64,000 nt of DNA from the NCBI GenBank assembly GCA_035610365.1, contig CM069432.1:222292532-222356531 (forward strand), written 5' to 3'. Under the pieces are notes generated by a model. The model was not told the origin of the DNA, did not search any database, and worked only from the letters and a program-made list of their open reading frames with translations. Shown in pieces: positions 1 to 10,796 of the stretch. Source of the DNA: Aquatica leii (taxonomy: Eukaryota; Arthropoda; Insecta; Coleoptera; Lampyridae). The position numbers and the translations under genes are program-made. Each line of letters opens with the position of its first letter. Position 1 is the first letter of the stretch.

Positions 1-628
1 TATTTAAAAAATTATACTGCGATAACGTAACAATTAGATCCAAAATATTTAAAACCGTAAACGTCTACAAACACTATTTATGTTAGTATTTTACAAACAC
101 TATAAGATTCCCCATCCCTACTCTAGGCGTGCATAACTAAGACACGATTCTTTCGGAAACCATCAGTAATAAAGTGAATGCTAATGCAGATTGCAGACGT
201 AATTAAACCTGAGCTCATGTAAACTTACTTATCTGTAATGTTTACAGAAACTGATATTATTCATTCAAAACTTGTTTGTAAAATTTTTAAATGTGTTTAA
301 GAAAGCGCATGGTTGCTTTATTTGGTATTTCTTTCTAACCTAATGGTTGTTATGACGAATACTTTCAAACGTGTAGTGTAATTCTTAATTCAGATAACTA
401 ATGTACGTGCTCGCTTTACTTGATGAAATCCTACATGTAAGAAGGAAACGGCAATAGTGTATATATGTCGGTGTTAAATAAAGCGCTAATCCGAAACTGA
501 AAATGTTAAATTTTACAGACTATATTTATACACGGAAATAAAGAAGTCGTATCTATACTACTTGCATTATCTCTAGCAAAGAAATTACTGCATACATTCC
601 TAAAATTTCAAAATTTTATTACTGCAGA
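1..628. other. No gene recognised
   Basis: AT-rich sequence upstream of a decayed Harbinger element. The element's 5' end and the first part of its transposase should lie here or be deleted. I could not find a reading frame or terminal repeat that I trust. Confidence 0.4.
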
Positions 629-1012
629 CGTATTTTCAGTTATAGATATTCGCGGGCCAGGCGTGCAATTGAAAATACGTTTGAAATTGACACATGTGAG
701 AAAATAGTATTAGCAGTAGTAGTATTGCACAACTTTGTGCAAAAAAGCGAACATGAGCTACCAATAGCACAGAGAAGGTACTGCCCCACTGGATTTGTCG
801 ATCAAGATTTTTCAAATAGTGAAGTTGTACCAGGAACTTGGCGGCATTAGTCTAGGAATTTTCATAGCGTGGGCAGATTGGGAAGCAACAATCCTGCTGC
901 TACTGCTAAAAACAACGGAGAAAATCTATGCCAGTTTTTTAATTCAGAATATAGTTGTGTACCATGGCAAACTGATCACGTGCTGAAAAGTTCTGTTCCC
1001 GATAATTTTTAA
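629..1012 (+). pseudogene. PIF/Harbinger (HARBI1-like) transposase, C-terminal remnant
   Basis: Seen: one frame from 629 to the TAA at 1010-1012 reads SRARRAIENTFE, then KIVLAVVVLHNF, then GTWRH, an in-frame TAG at 848-850, and beyond it CQFFNSE and VPWQ before the stop. Known: DDE transposases of the PIF/Harbinger family (DDE_Tnp_4) carry an R-A-R-R-x-x-E-N-x-F block, a downstream LHNF block, and often end with a VPWQ-like tail. About 30-40 residues that normally separate the E-N-x-F and LHNF blocks are missing, so there is an internal deletion as well as the stop. The N-terminal catalytic region is absent. The gene converges on a MADF/BESS-type gene on the other strand, the usual two-gene layout of this family. 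Clearly inactive. Confidence 0.82.
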
Positions 1013-1124
1013 AGTAATATTTAGTTGTATATATTGACAAGCACATTATTTGTAAGTTAGTAGGTTAACAGTTAAGTTTTATATTAGGTTGATGAGAACA
1101 ACTTGTATTTTATAATTATTAACA

Positions 1125-1354
1125 TTAAAAATTAAAATCCAAAATAATATAATAATTTTGATCTTCCTCATATAGTTTTTGTAACAACATGGTAATTATT
1201 GTTTTCAACCTTCTTTTAATGGCATTTGGTAGGCCTCGCAGTTCTAACCCTCTTTCCCAAATGCAGCATCGCTGTCCTCTGTATTTTCCTGCCGCTGTCG
1301 ATTTTCAAGATAAGAATTTACACAGGCATTACTTAGAATTGCCGACATATCTAG
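1125..1354 (-). pseudogene. MADF/BESS-type accessory protein of the Harbinger element, C-terminal remnant
   Basis: Seen on the minus strand: a frame starting near 1354 contains NSYLENRQRQENTEDSDAAF followed by GKEG and a stop. In the adjacent frame the match continues as LRGLPNAIKRRLKTIITML and ends at a TAA at 1127-1125. The acidic D-S-D-x-x-F-G-K block followed by L-R-x-L and a basic helix is a BESS domain, which follows MADF domains in insect proteins. PIF/Harbinger elements encode a second, DNA-binding protein of the Myb/MADF type that helps the transposase. The frames must be joined by a one-base shift, so this is a pseudogene. Low-complexity lysine codons and stops up to about 1530 suggest the gene continued further upstream, but the MADF domain is not readable. 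Its 3' end lies 112 bases from the transposase stop. Confidence 0.65.
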
Positions 1355-1530
1355 CTTTATTTTTTTTTACGTATCCTTTCCTCCTTTTTCAGCACTACCT
1401 CACTCTCGTCCACAAATGTACCTTCACTCATCTCAGGAGCGTCTTTCTGTGGCAGTTTCCACTGCTACATCGTGAGCGGTCATTGTTATGGAATTCACAA
1501 CACTCCAAACAGATGAAGCTGACGATGTAA

Positions 1531-3650
1531 AAGGCAAACTTACACCTGCACTGACCACATTTTACTTTATTCTGTAACACACCTACATTTTAGTACCATC
1601 ACCATTGCTAGCATTATTAATACATACTTTCGTGTCACAATGTGACTGTCTAAAAAGGTTAATAGTTTAAACAGCTCCTAGTCTTTACTGCTGCCACTGC
1701 CCGATGGGAGACAGCATTTTTTCCGTTCAACATTATACTGGGCACGCAACACATTAAAGCGCTGTTCACAAGCATTGCTCAAAAGAATACTACGCTTAAG
1801 TGTATTCAAATAGTATAATTCGATATCCGTTTAGTCAATATATATGGACACCTTTACCTTCGGTTCCTAACACGTGGCGTTTATTATAAAGCTCCTCAAA
1901 TTGACGTACTGAGTCAACTAAATAATTGCCAATATTTATTTAAAAAAAAATCACGTGTTAGTAACCTCGATGATAACCAAATATGATAACCACGTTGAAC
2001 GTTTTATAAATTATAACTTCCTTGGTTTTAGCGCACATACTTCGAGTTGCGTGTAAAATATGCGCACTATGCATTACAGTTATCATTTAATTTAGGAAGA
2101 TAAAAGTTAACCAACTCTTAAATGCTTCTTAAATGATAAATTATAAATAAATGAACTGCATAAATGGGGTAATTAGAAATCCGTACTTTAACTGCTTAAA
2201 TGTTGAATGTGAATGTTAAATAATAAATGTTAAATTAGTCTCCATAAATCCACCTTTACTAGTAATATTTTTGTGTAGAAATTTATTTGTTGTTGTTTTA
2301 TGCTTTTATGAATATCAATGTTTCTTAGAACTACATCGCATCACATTTTAATACAAACGAGCTGACACCAATTCAGCATTATGTAGTATGTGTTACATTA
2401 TAGGGGTGAACAGACGGAATGTACATAAACATCGGTCACAGACACGGACACATCGTAGCAACACAGTAGAGCCACGCGGTCTAAGAGTTACCTAAACCGG
2501 AATGAGACATTACGAGGTAACTGTGATGCACAAGATCAAGAAAAAGTAATTACGAAATTAAATGGTGTGATAGTGTTTCAGACAAAAGTCCTTTAAATAT
2601 TATGCTTACAAATATGATACTACCTGGTTCATGTGCAAACGCTTATGAGCAAATCTTGATTACAAAAACTATTTTTTGTTAGTTTTTCTTTCTAAATCAT
2701 ATAACTATTGATCAGTAATTTTACTGTTTAAAAGTTTAAGATTCATAGTTATTGTTTTAAAATACTACAATGAAGATTCAATAATAGATTAGTCTAATTT
2801 ATTATTTGTTTTGGAAGTTTATTTCAATATTCTTCTTAAATTAGGTTCATGTATAAGCATGATTAAATTCTTTATATAATGAGAACTAATTATTATAATT
2901 AATTTACAAATATTTATTTAAAACGCTTTATCTAAAAAGAAACATTTGTTATCTAGATTTTAGGTTTTGTAAATTCTTGTTTGTTTCAAACATTTAATAA
3001 CGATGTTCTGACAACCACAACAAAGGTAAATTACAAAACGCCTAGCAGCAACAGGAATGTGTTTATGATGTGACACCAACATCAAGGTACCAGTTAATTG
3101 AAACATGTTACCCTCATTTAATTACTTAAAGATAAGTTTAGATGTAACATAATTTAATAAGAAGTTGTTTTAATTAAGAACAACACTAGTTTTTAAAGTT
3201 ATTTTATACAATAATTGTACCTTACTGTAGAAAAACTGTTTGTATAATTAAACTTACAAAAATTAAGTTTAATAAAATAAGTTTAATAGTAAAATAAAAC
3301 AGAACACGCGTATTTGTTTGTAACTATACAAATACTAAAACAAAATTCTAAATTTACTGCATGATTTAAAAATTAAAAATTGTTCTTAGCAATTTTAATT
3401 ATTTCGTATTAAATTTTTTAACTCACTAACAAACGTTTATTTTTGTTTATATATTTTTATTAGAACATTTATTATTTATACAATCGTGATACAAACACAT
3501 TTTAAAAAGATGTAAAAGTAATCTTAAAACGAATATAACTGAAATCTATTAAAAGCTATTGTTACGTATTTCTAAAAAGATAATAGTATAAAAATTTTTT
3601 ACGTGTAGCATAAAAAAAGTGAATGCCAAAAATTGTTTTGAAAAAAATAT
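1531..3650. other. No gene recognised
   Basis: AT-rich DNA with short homopolymer runs and no coding signal I can name. A less AT-rich patch near 2400-2530 may be an old insertion, but I see no ends. Confidence 0.4.
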
Positions 3651-3775
3651 TTTTTTTGTGCTGCCAACATCACAAACATCAATATTCGTTCGTGTAGTTA
3701 CGTAATGGGCCAAAAAAGTTCTAGGGTGGCAAAATGAAAACTAATAATCCACCTAAAAGTAAGTTTTCAAAGTCA
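3651..3775 (+). repeat. Dispersed repeat, copy 1 (related to the inside of the hAT-type element near 55.4 kb)
   Basis: About 125 bases run in parallel with 55409-55537. Shared landmarks are GTGCTGCCAACAT, ATATTCGTTCG, GTAGTTACGTAATG, CTAGGGTGGCAAAATGAAAAC and AAAAGTAAG, with a few substitutions and small gaps. The other copy lies inside an element with hAT-type ends, so this is probably a fragment of the same family. Both copies hold an ATG (3734 here) followed by about ten codons and a GTAAG donor-like site, consistent with a short first exon. I see no terminal repeats or target duplication around this copy. Confidence 0.75.
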
Positions 3776-6508
3776 ATCTTGATTTCGCATCAACGTGTTC
3801 AGTGCATCATAATAAAACTTTTTCCGTTCCTTTTAATTTAAAACCAGATAGTTCTTAAATGCGAACATTGCAAGATTTTATTGATAACAACAACAGTGAC
3901 TGTATGATAAAGTGACAAAGTCAAACATTCTTAGATCACACGTCATAGACAAAAAGTCTAATCAAAAAATTGTTATGAAACACTATTTTTTACTAAGAAA
4001 ACGGATTTTGTTATTGTAATTATGTGAAAATTGTGTTTGAATAATTGGAATTTCATAAATACTCTCTGACCGACGGTTATTCATTGACAATTATTCAAAG
4101 ATATTAAATCCCAATAAAAACAAATTTCTCTTGGCTTAGTTTATAATGCGACACCCTACAACTGACAAATAATAGTAACGAATTGTTTCTTAGCTATTTT
4201 TCTCATAGAAATGTAAAACGAGAATACTAAATATTCTTAATGGAGGATGAATCTGATTAAAAGATTGTTATTCTAGTAGGTAAAATTAGAGTATAAATAC
4301 AATGTCAAAATAAAAATTTCATTAAAACATTAAAAAATCAAAACTTTTAACAAAACTCAAGAGAACTGCTGGACTCGTTGAACATGGTAAGGGTACAAAC
4401 GATAATAATTTATAACACGATATAGCGTACTATGGGACACGTTACTTAAGCAGCCTTTGACTTTAGTGCTACTACGTCTCCAATTTTTACAATTTACAAT
4501 ATCTGTACTTACGTTGAAGAAAAGCAAATATTCAAGTTTTGATTTTATGCAAAAATGTATTCTTTTTCCGTTGCTAATACGTGAAGTGGTCTTTTTCAAC
4601 CACAGTCGTCGTAGGTAGGAAGAACAACTCCAGTTTCTGTAAATTCTTGCACACACGCCAAGAAAAGTTTATTGAAGGCAATTGTCAGTTAGGATATTGC
4701 TTAACTCACAACCTACGTGTGATGTGAAGGTTATAATTACACTCACCGTACATTAAAACTGTTGTACATAATAAAGAAAATTAAATGAATTTAAGTACTA
4801 GTATGTTAACACGTATCGCTTAGCATCAACTAAAGAAATCCGTTAAAACATCGAGACAGAAATAAATGAGATTGTCGAACTCAGTTCTAAGAAAACTAAT
4901 TTTTGCATTTAATTTCCTAAAGTCTTGTTTTGGTTACAACCAAAGATAAACGTGATTGTGTACACCAAGTGCATTTTGTTAAGCTAAGTCAGTAATAATG
5001 CTAAGAAATAACCGTTTTTATATGATTTAATTATTTTATTAACAATTTATTTTGTAGATGATGGAAAATTAAAGAAAACGATAATTAACACAATACATCA
5101 ATTTTGTTTCACAGTTTTTACAACATTTACGTCCATCATTTATCGCATAATTAAAATCAACAAACAATTTTTATTGGTTAATATAGTCAAGACCGATCTG
5201 AAAAGTTTAATTGCATATATTTCAAAACTGGGTCATTTTAGACCAAATTGCTAAAGGAAAATATTTAATTTAACGCCACAAAAAAACTACTCTAGAGTCA
5301 TAGGGTCATTGCTGAGTATCGACAACATATACGGCCCAGAAAAACAAACTTTCCGATAAGGAAACACGATGTTGTAAAACCTAAAAATGTATTAAAATTT
5401 CAATTGCATATAAAATTAAGCTTTATGAAGCAATTTGTAAAAACTTTTAATCAAAATTTCATTGTTTTATAATATTTTAACATACTTTTTCCAGAATTAT
5501 CCAAAGCTAAATTTAAAACCAGAATTTTTGTCAAGCAACAAATAAAGGAAATAAACATCAGTGTTAAATTTACATAGTTAAAATTAGTCAATTTTTTTCC
5601 TATTTTTTGGATAGGATTGTTTGCAGTAGAAAAAGGGCAACAATAAAAACAACCTTTATTTGTTGTTAAAGCGACGTTTCGTTGGCTTAAGAGTCGTTCT
5701 ATATAATTCAAAACATTAATTTTAGTAAAATAAAATTGCACATCAATAATTATAACATTAAAATCTATCATTAACAAAATGAATTGTACTAATTGAAATA
5801 ACAGTTAATAATGTCTAAATTAATAACAATGATGACTAGAAGTTTGAATAGAAAATTGTATATATATCTTCAAGCAGAAACTACCTTAATAGCCACATAA
5901 ACTTATTTAAAATAATATGACGTAATTAAAAACTTACCAACAATTATTGATTGGTTTTGCCCTTAATAATAACATCACAATATTCTATATGAAATTATTT
6001 TAAATATTACAAACATAGTCGAGACGCACACTTATAAATAAAGAATTTTACAACATTATTGAAATTTTAATAGATAACTAAAGGACTTAGTAAACGGTTA
6101 TCAAAAATGGCATACAATCAAAATAATTACATTGTAAAAATGAAAATTTTTAATAAGTTATAGAATTAAAAATTATTTTGTTAGTTATAGTTTCATATTA
6201 ATTTTACTAATAATGTTATTAAAGATCGAACTTAAGCTGTCAGTGTGGGTTCTAAAATGTATATTGTTTTTGTAGAAATTAATAAAAACTATGTCCGAGA
6301 TTAATGTTTTTTTTAATTACATTCTACGTCTAGAATATCAGGGCTGTCAAAATTTAAATTATGCCCTGTTATTACAAGATAGCATGTAAGACCTACTTTT
6401 TAATTTTGTTTTGTTTGTCTTATGTAGTACCGATTACAAATATATCAATTAATTTTGTACATTAAAAATGATTTATTCAATAAGTTTGTCAACTTAGTCT
6501 AAATTTGG
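3776..6508. other. No gene recognised
   Basis: AT-rich intergenic or intronic DNA. The longer open frames here (for example on the minus strand at 4357-4656 and 5451-5777) match nothing I know and have the composition of chance frames in AT-rich DNA. Confidence 0.4.
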
Positions 6509-6538
6509 GTGTCTGTGTGTGTGTTTGTGTGTCTGTGT
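6509..6538 (+). repeat. GT-rich microsatellite
   Basis: An imperfect (GT)n run interrupted by CT and TT. It sits just upstream of the first copy of the 'ATGTACCCACGATAACTC' repeat. Confidence 0.85.
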
Positions 6539-6540
6539 AA

Positions 6541-6735
6541 CGATGTACCCACGATAACTCTTGAAGCAAAAGTCCTAGTAAGTTGAAATTTGGTACAGAG
6601 CTGGTTTTTCATATTCTCTCGGTTCTGTCAAGATGGGTCTGATAAAAAAACCGGAAGCGGGTGCATCCGCCATTTTTAACAGTTTTTTTTTATATAATTT
6701 TGTACGTATGTAAATTGTTCGAATTATTTTTACAG
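6541..6735 (+). repeat. Direct repeat family 'ATGTACCCACGATAAC', copy A
   Basis: Contains ATGTACCCACGATAACTC, CAAAAGTCCTAGTAA, TTGAAATTTGGTA and GAGCTGG, then TATATAATTTTGTACGTATG. The same order recurs at 7623-7820 and partly at 8010-8150. Copies A and B bracket the foldback structure at 6757-7577 in direct orientation. This could be a single repeat opened by an insertion or two copies of a moderately repeated family. Confidence 0.8.
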
Positions 6736-6957
6736 TTTCATATAGAGTTAATTCTGAAATTTTGATTTATATGTGCTCAAAGTGTTTTTAAGATATTTTC
6801 AGTATCAGAACATATGACAATGTGTATCAGAGAACGTTTTGCACAATAATTCTCAAAATGTAATAACAAATATCAAAAATATTTTCAAAAATGTATCGCG
6901 TGGTAAAAAGGTTAGTTTAAAATGCAAATGTAAAGAATGTATCAGGAATAGTCACTT

Positions 6958-7078
6958 TGGTGTAGTGATATTATAGTCTATATTCACTTTGTTAATACTT
7001 ATATTAATTAATAAACATGTTGAGTTGAGTTGAGCACGACTGCAGTAATAGCCGCTACGTACGAAAGTTCAAATCGCA
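6958..7078 (+). other. tRNA-like Pol III head, left arm
   Basis: TTGGTGTAGTGATA (A-box-like) at 6958-6971 and AAGTTCAAATCGC (B-box-like) at 7065-7077, with CGACTGC in between. An AT-rich insert enlarges the spacing compared with the right arm. Looks like a decayed tRNA-derived SINE head, not a working tRNA. Confidence 0.5.
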
Positions 7079-7311
7079 ATGTAGGTTCATGTTTTTTTAA
7101 ATTGTATTATTATTTTTCATAAACGACAATTAACCTTTATCAGTAATGAGACATAATTGAACGTGTTAATTGTTTTTATTAAATTCATAATAAATTCAAA
7201 ATTACTTTAATAAAAACAATTCACATGTTTATTTATGTCTCTTTACTAATAAAAATTAATCGTCGTTTATTTAAAATATTAATACAATTAAAAAAAAGCA
7301 TGAACTACAAT

Positions 7312-7378
7312 TGAGATTTGAACCTTTGTAAATAGCGGCGATATTACCGCAGTCGTACGATTGATATCACTACACCAA
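7312..7378 (-). other. tRNA-like Pol III head, right arm
   Basis: On the minus strand TGGTGTAGTGATA (7377-7365) and GGTTCAAATCTC (7324-7313) lie about 65 bases apart, close to the A-box/B-box geometry of a tRNA gene. CGTACGACTGCGGTA sits between them, where an anticodon arm would be. No full cloverleaf is evident, so I read it as a SINE-like promoter head. Confidence 0.55.
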
Positions 7379-7622
7379 AATGACTATTACGTTCTTTATA
7401 TATGTATTTTAAACTAAGCTTTTTACTACGCAATACATTTTTAAAAATATTTTTGATATTTGTTATTAAATTTTGAAAATTATTACGCAAAGCGTTTTCT
7501 GGTACACGTTGTCATATGTTCTGATACTGGAAATATCTTAAAAACACTTTGAGGACATATAAATCCAAATTTTTAATATTCCCATGTTAATCTGTATGCT
7601 TCAGAATTCCTGGAACACACGG

Positions 7623-7820
7623 TAAACGGAGTGCTGCATCTTATTTAAATTATCTTTGAATGTACCCACGATAACTCTCGAACCAAAAGTCTTAGTAACT
7701 TGAAATTTGGTATGGAGCTGACTTTTTATATTCTCTTGATTTTGTTAACAAATGGGTTTAATAAAAAACCGGAAGTAAAAAAAAAAGTTTTTCTTATATA
7801 ATTTTGTACGTATGCAAATT
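7623..7820 (+). repeat. Direct repeat family 'ATGTACCCACGATAAC', copy B
   Basis: Starts with CGGAGTGCTGCATCTTATTT, then TGTACCCACGATAACTCTC and TTGAAATTTGGTATGGAGCT, and ends in TATATAATTTTGTACGTATG. Parallel to copies A and C. A B-box-like GGTTCGGATCCTGC lies downstream near 7893-7906, a possible second SINE relic. Confidence 0.8.
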
Positions 7821-8009
7821 ATTTGAAAAAATTAAAAATTAACAGTTTATTAGGTATTTGATTTATAATTTAAAGTGAATTCTATATATAATCCTAGGTT
7901 CGGATCCTGCTTGCGAGGACTTTTTTTTAGAAAAAAATTCCATATCTTGAAGCGAAAACAAGATACGTTAAAAAATAACAATTTTTCTCGATATTCTTTT
8001 AACTTGTTT

Positions 8010-8150
8010 ATATACGGAGTGCTGCATCTTATTTAAATTATCTTTGGATGTACTCACGATAACCCTTGAACCAAAAGTCCTAGTAACCTGAAATTTGGTA
8101 TGGTGCTGGCATTTTATATTGTCTCTGCTTTGTCAAAAAATGAGTTTGCA
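8010..8150 (+). repeat. Direct repeat family 'ATGTACCCACGATAAC', copy C
   Basis: Begins with TATACGGAGTGCTGCATC as in copy B, followed by GATGTACTCACGATAACC and GAAATTTGGTATGGTGCTGG. Diverges after about 140 bases. Confidence 0.78.
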
Positions 8151-8382
8151 ATTTGTACATATTAAGCAGTTTTTTAATAAAAGAAATTGATTTGGATGCT
8201 TTGGAGTTTTCATGATAATTTGTAACGTTTAATTTTAAATTAAAAATGTTGTATCTACTTGCTTTTTATTTATTCAAATTTTGACATATTAAACATATTA
8301 AACGAAATAACACTGACAGAAAATACCTAAAATTATTAAATACATTTACAACACAAAACGAAAAAATGAAGAATAATTTTAC

Positions 8383-8704
8383 ATGTACGCCCCCGAAATA
8401 CGTCAATTTGCTGAAAAGACCGTCAACAAGTTACTCCCAGAAACGTCTTGGAACGAATATGAAAAAGAGTATAACAAATTTGCAGTATGGTGCCAGAAAA
8501 ATAAAATTCAAGGCAATATCTCAGAAAATATTCTACTTCCGTATTTTGAATTACAACGTAAAAAGTACAAGGCATCCACTTTATGGACAAATTACTCGAT
8601 GTTGCAATCTTGCGTGAGTGTACACAAAAATGTTGACACTTTACAAATATAACAAGCTGCAGGCATTGTTAAAATTGTCAAAATTATACGCCAAAAAAAT
8701 GTAA
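8383..8704 (+). pseudogene. Tyrosine recombinase (Crypton/DIRS-like), N-terminal core-binding fragment
   Basis: Seen: the frame from 8383 encodes an 89-residue stretch with WNEYEKEYNKFAVWC, then NISENILLPYF and YKASTLWTNYSML. After the stop at about 8650, the adjacent frame continues as YNKLQALLKL to a TAA at 8702-8704. Known: insect genomes carry many KCTD/Crypton-like tyrosine recombinases whose N-terminal SAM-like domain has a W-x-x-Y-x-x-x-Y-x-x-F start, an x-S-E-x-x-L-x-Y-F block and a STLW-x-x-Y-S-M-L helix. The pattern fits that domain. The catalytic domain (R..H-x-x-R..Y) is missing or unreadable, and a frameshift splits what is left. Isolated, without recognisable terminal repeats. 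The exact family is inferred. Confidence 0.6.
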
Positions 8705-8789
8705 ATTTATCTAGATGTTCACACTCAGAAGTTGGTGTAAATCCACTTAGAAACGAAACGGTATCAAATAGCAAAAATGTCTTCAACAC

Positions 8790-10434
8790 ATGACCTTACT
8801 GTAAATTCAAAATACAATTCAAAGACTTATATCAATGTTTATAATTATTGTACCTTCCAGAAACAAGGTCCTCAATAATTAAATTAAAAGCTTGTTCTTT
8901 GTTAAAATAAAAAAATATTTTTTAACCTAGAATCAGCTGTGCATTCCACTACAATTAATACCAACTTAAATAATCTTGTACTTTATATTTTCATCAAATC
9001 AAACTGTCTGCATTCTCTATTGATTAAAAAACTAAATTTAAATGTTTTTATAGAATCATGATTAATACGTTTATAAAATAAAACAAAAATCTCATTGATT
9101 CATTAAAGAACATAAAAAATTATTTTAAGTTTTATCAGTTTGCATTTTGTAACTTATTATAAATCTTAAAATAGCTAAATTATCAGGTTTAATCATACAA
9201 CATTACTCTTAATAGTAATACAAGAACATAATCTACCTGTAATTGTTTGTCATGCAATACACTTTTATTTGTATAATTGGGAAAGTATTGAATATTGAAT
9301 GTAGTAAATTATTTTGAGGAGCTAAAAGTGGCACATATTTCGTTTTGATTTGAACGAAATACCGAATTCACAGAAGCATGTTATTGCAAAATCGATTAAT
9401 GTTTTTAAATCCTTCCGTCTATAATTTTAAATAGTCAGTTTAAAATTTCCAATGTTATTACTTAAATTGTAGTGCTATTAATACAAAAAACAAAATATTA
9501 ATATATTAATAAAACGCAACGTTTATTAATTTTTCAACAAACATAATTGCATATAATTTATAATAAACAACAACAACAAAAGCATTAATAGTAATATAAC
9601 TTAGTTATCAGTATCAATCTACAATAACAATGTATTTTCAACATAACATTTCTATATTTACTTGTTATTATTTACTAATGTATCATTGCTTTTACTTTTG
9701 TTTAATATAATATAAAAAATTGTTTGTTTTATAACAAGTAACAGATATTAATTTACCTAAACAAATCTTTTCAATAAATGTTTTTTTATTGTATCTTATG
9801 TTTAAGCTAAAACAAATAAAAATTATTTAGAATATTGTTTTTAAGAAAATAAAAAAGTAATTAAAAATTAATTAGAAGGATAAAAATAACTAAACATAAT
9901 TATTATAAAAATGTCACATTAAAATGTAAATGGTAAAATAAAATGCAGGTCTCTGAAATAAAGCTTAAGTTTTCAAACAAAATTACAGCAAAGGCGCATC
10001 TTTAGTGTCGCTTAAAAATTAATAAATATTAAATAAATCTTACTTTCATAATGCTTTTAAACGTACTTGCACCTGAGATTTTGCGAAAGCTTTTAGATGC
10101 ACTAATTTATTTATTTTTATGCGGTTTTTGCATTGTTTTAGTTTTACAAAACTACCAACAACGATTCTTTAAGTAAGAACAAAATTGACAAATTATTGTA
10201 TTGTACTGAAGTAAATACCTTTATTTAAGTATATATTATCTAAGAATTAATTATTTTTTAGATAAATCAGCAATTATCATTTAATTACTTTTTTTATTTA
10301 AACAGGTTAAATTTTAGTGAAATTCTTTAATTTTAATTTTTAGTTTTTCTGCATCTTCCTTAAATAAAAATTAGTTATATTGTACTTCAATAATCATTTG
10401 TATTCATGTTTATTACGTTAAGATAGATAAACGA
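8790..10434. other. No gene recognised
   Basis: Very AT-rich sequence without an identifiable coding or repeat feature. Confidence 0.4.
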
Positions 10435-10796
10435 TCAAAATTTCAGTAGATTGACCAAGGTAGCAAATCGATTACGCTTAAAATAGTTTGACGTACTTCT
10501 CTCTAAATGTGGTAGTGCATTATCTTGTTGGAACAATAGAATTTGAAAACTCCTGAGGTAGGGTAGAACATGTGTTTTTACCAAGTACAGTAACAGAAGG
10601 TGAAGATGGTATGAAGCAGTCCAAAACATCTTACGCGACAATAAAAGTCCCCAACAGGCTTTCCATGTTCTGCAACTCATTGATCTGCAATGGCTCTTGT
10701 ATAAGCGAACCAAAGTCTAAAACGGCAGTTTTTGCGGTCTGTCGGTTTTTTTTCAAAAGTGGTCAGTTGATTTACGTGCCTTCTTGTACTAGGCAT
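10435..10796 (-). pseudogene. Tc1/mariner-type transposase remnant
   Basis: Seen on the minus strand: an ATG at 10796-10794 opens MPSTRRHVNQLTTFE, followed out of frame by a stop and a stretch reaching LFQQDNALPHLE and FKRNRFATL. Known: FQQDNA-x-PH around the second catalytic Asp is a hallmark of Tc1/mariner DDE transposases. Their N-terminal helix-turn-helix region in insects often starts with a basic stretch and L-T-x-F-E. About 200 residues between these two ends, including the first catalytic Asp, are deleted, and the region past the second Asp stops at 10435 before the third acidic residue. An internally deleted, inactive copy. I could not find its inverted repeats. Confidence 0.72.

Larger units (their letters stand above)
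6757..7577. mobile_element. Foldback (long inverted repeat) element with tRNA-like heads
   Basis: Two arms, about 6757-7183 and 7206-7577, are reverse complements over most of their length with a spacer near 7184-7205. Landmarks on the left arm (CTCAAAGTGTTTTTAAGATAT, CAGTATCAGAACATATGACA, TTTGGTGTAGTGATAT) reappear inverted on the right. The left arm carries an extra stretch of about 40-60 bases near 6972-7030. Each arm contains an A-box-like and a B-box-like sequence at tRNA spacing. It has no coding capacity. Either a foldback/MITE-type element or two SINE-like units inserted tail to tail. Ends and target duplication are not resolved. Confidence 0.75.

Noticed and set aside
795..986. 63-residue open frame on the plus strand
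   Set aside because: It overlaps the Harbinger transposase remnant in another frame; the neighbouring frame carries the family motifs on both sides of a TAG.
1189..1530. 113-residue open frame on the plus strand
   Set aside because: It lies antisense to the BESS-domain remnant, which explains the sequence better.
7312..7378. A genuine tRNA gene
   Set aside because: Only the A and B boxes are preserved; no acceptor stem or anticodon arm could be folded, and it lies inside an inverted repeat.
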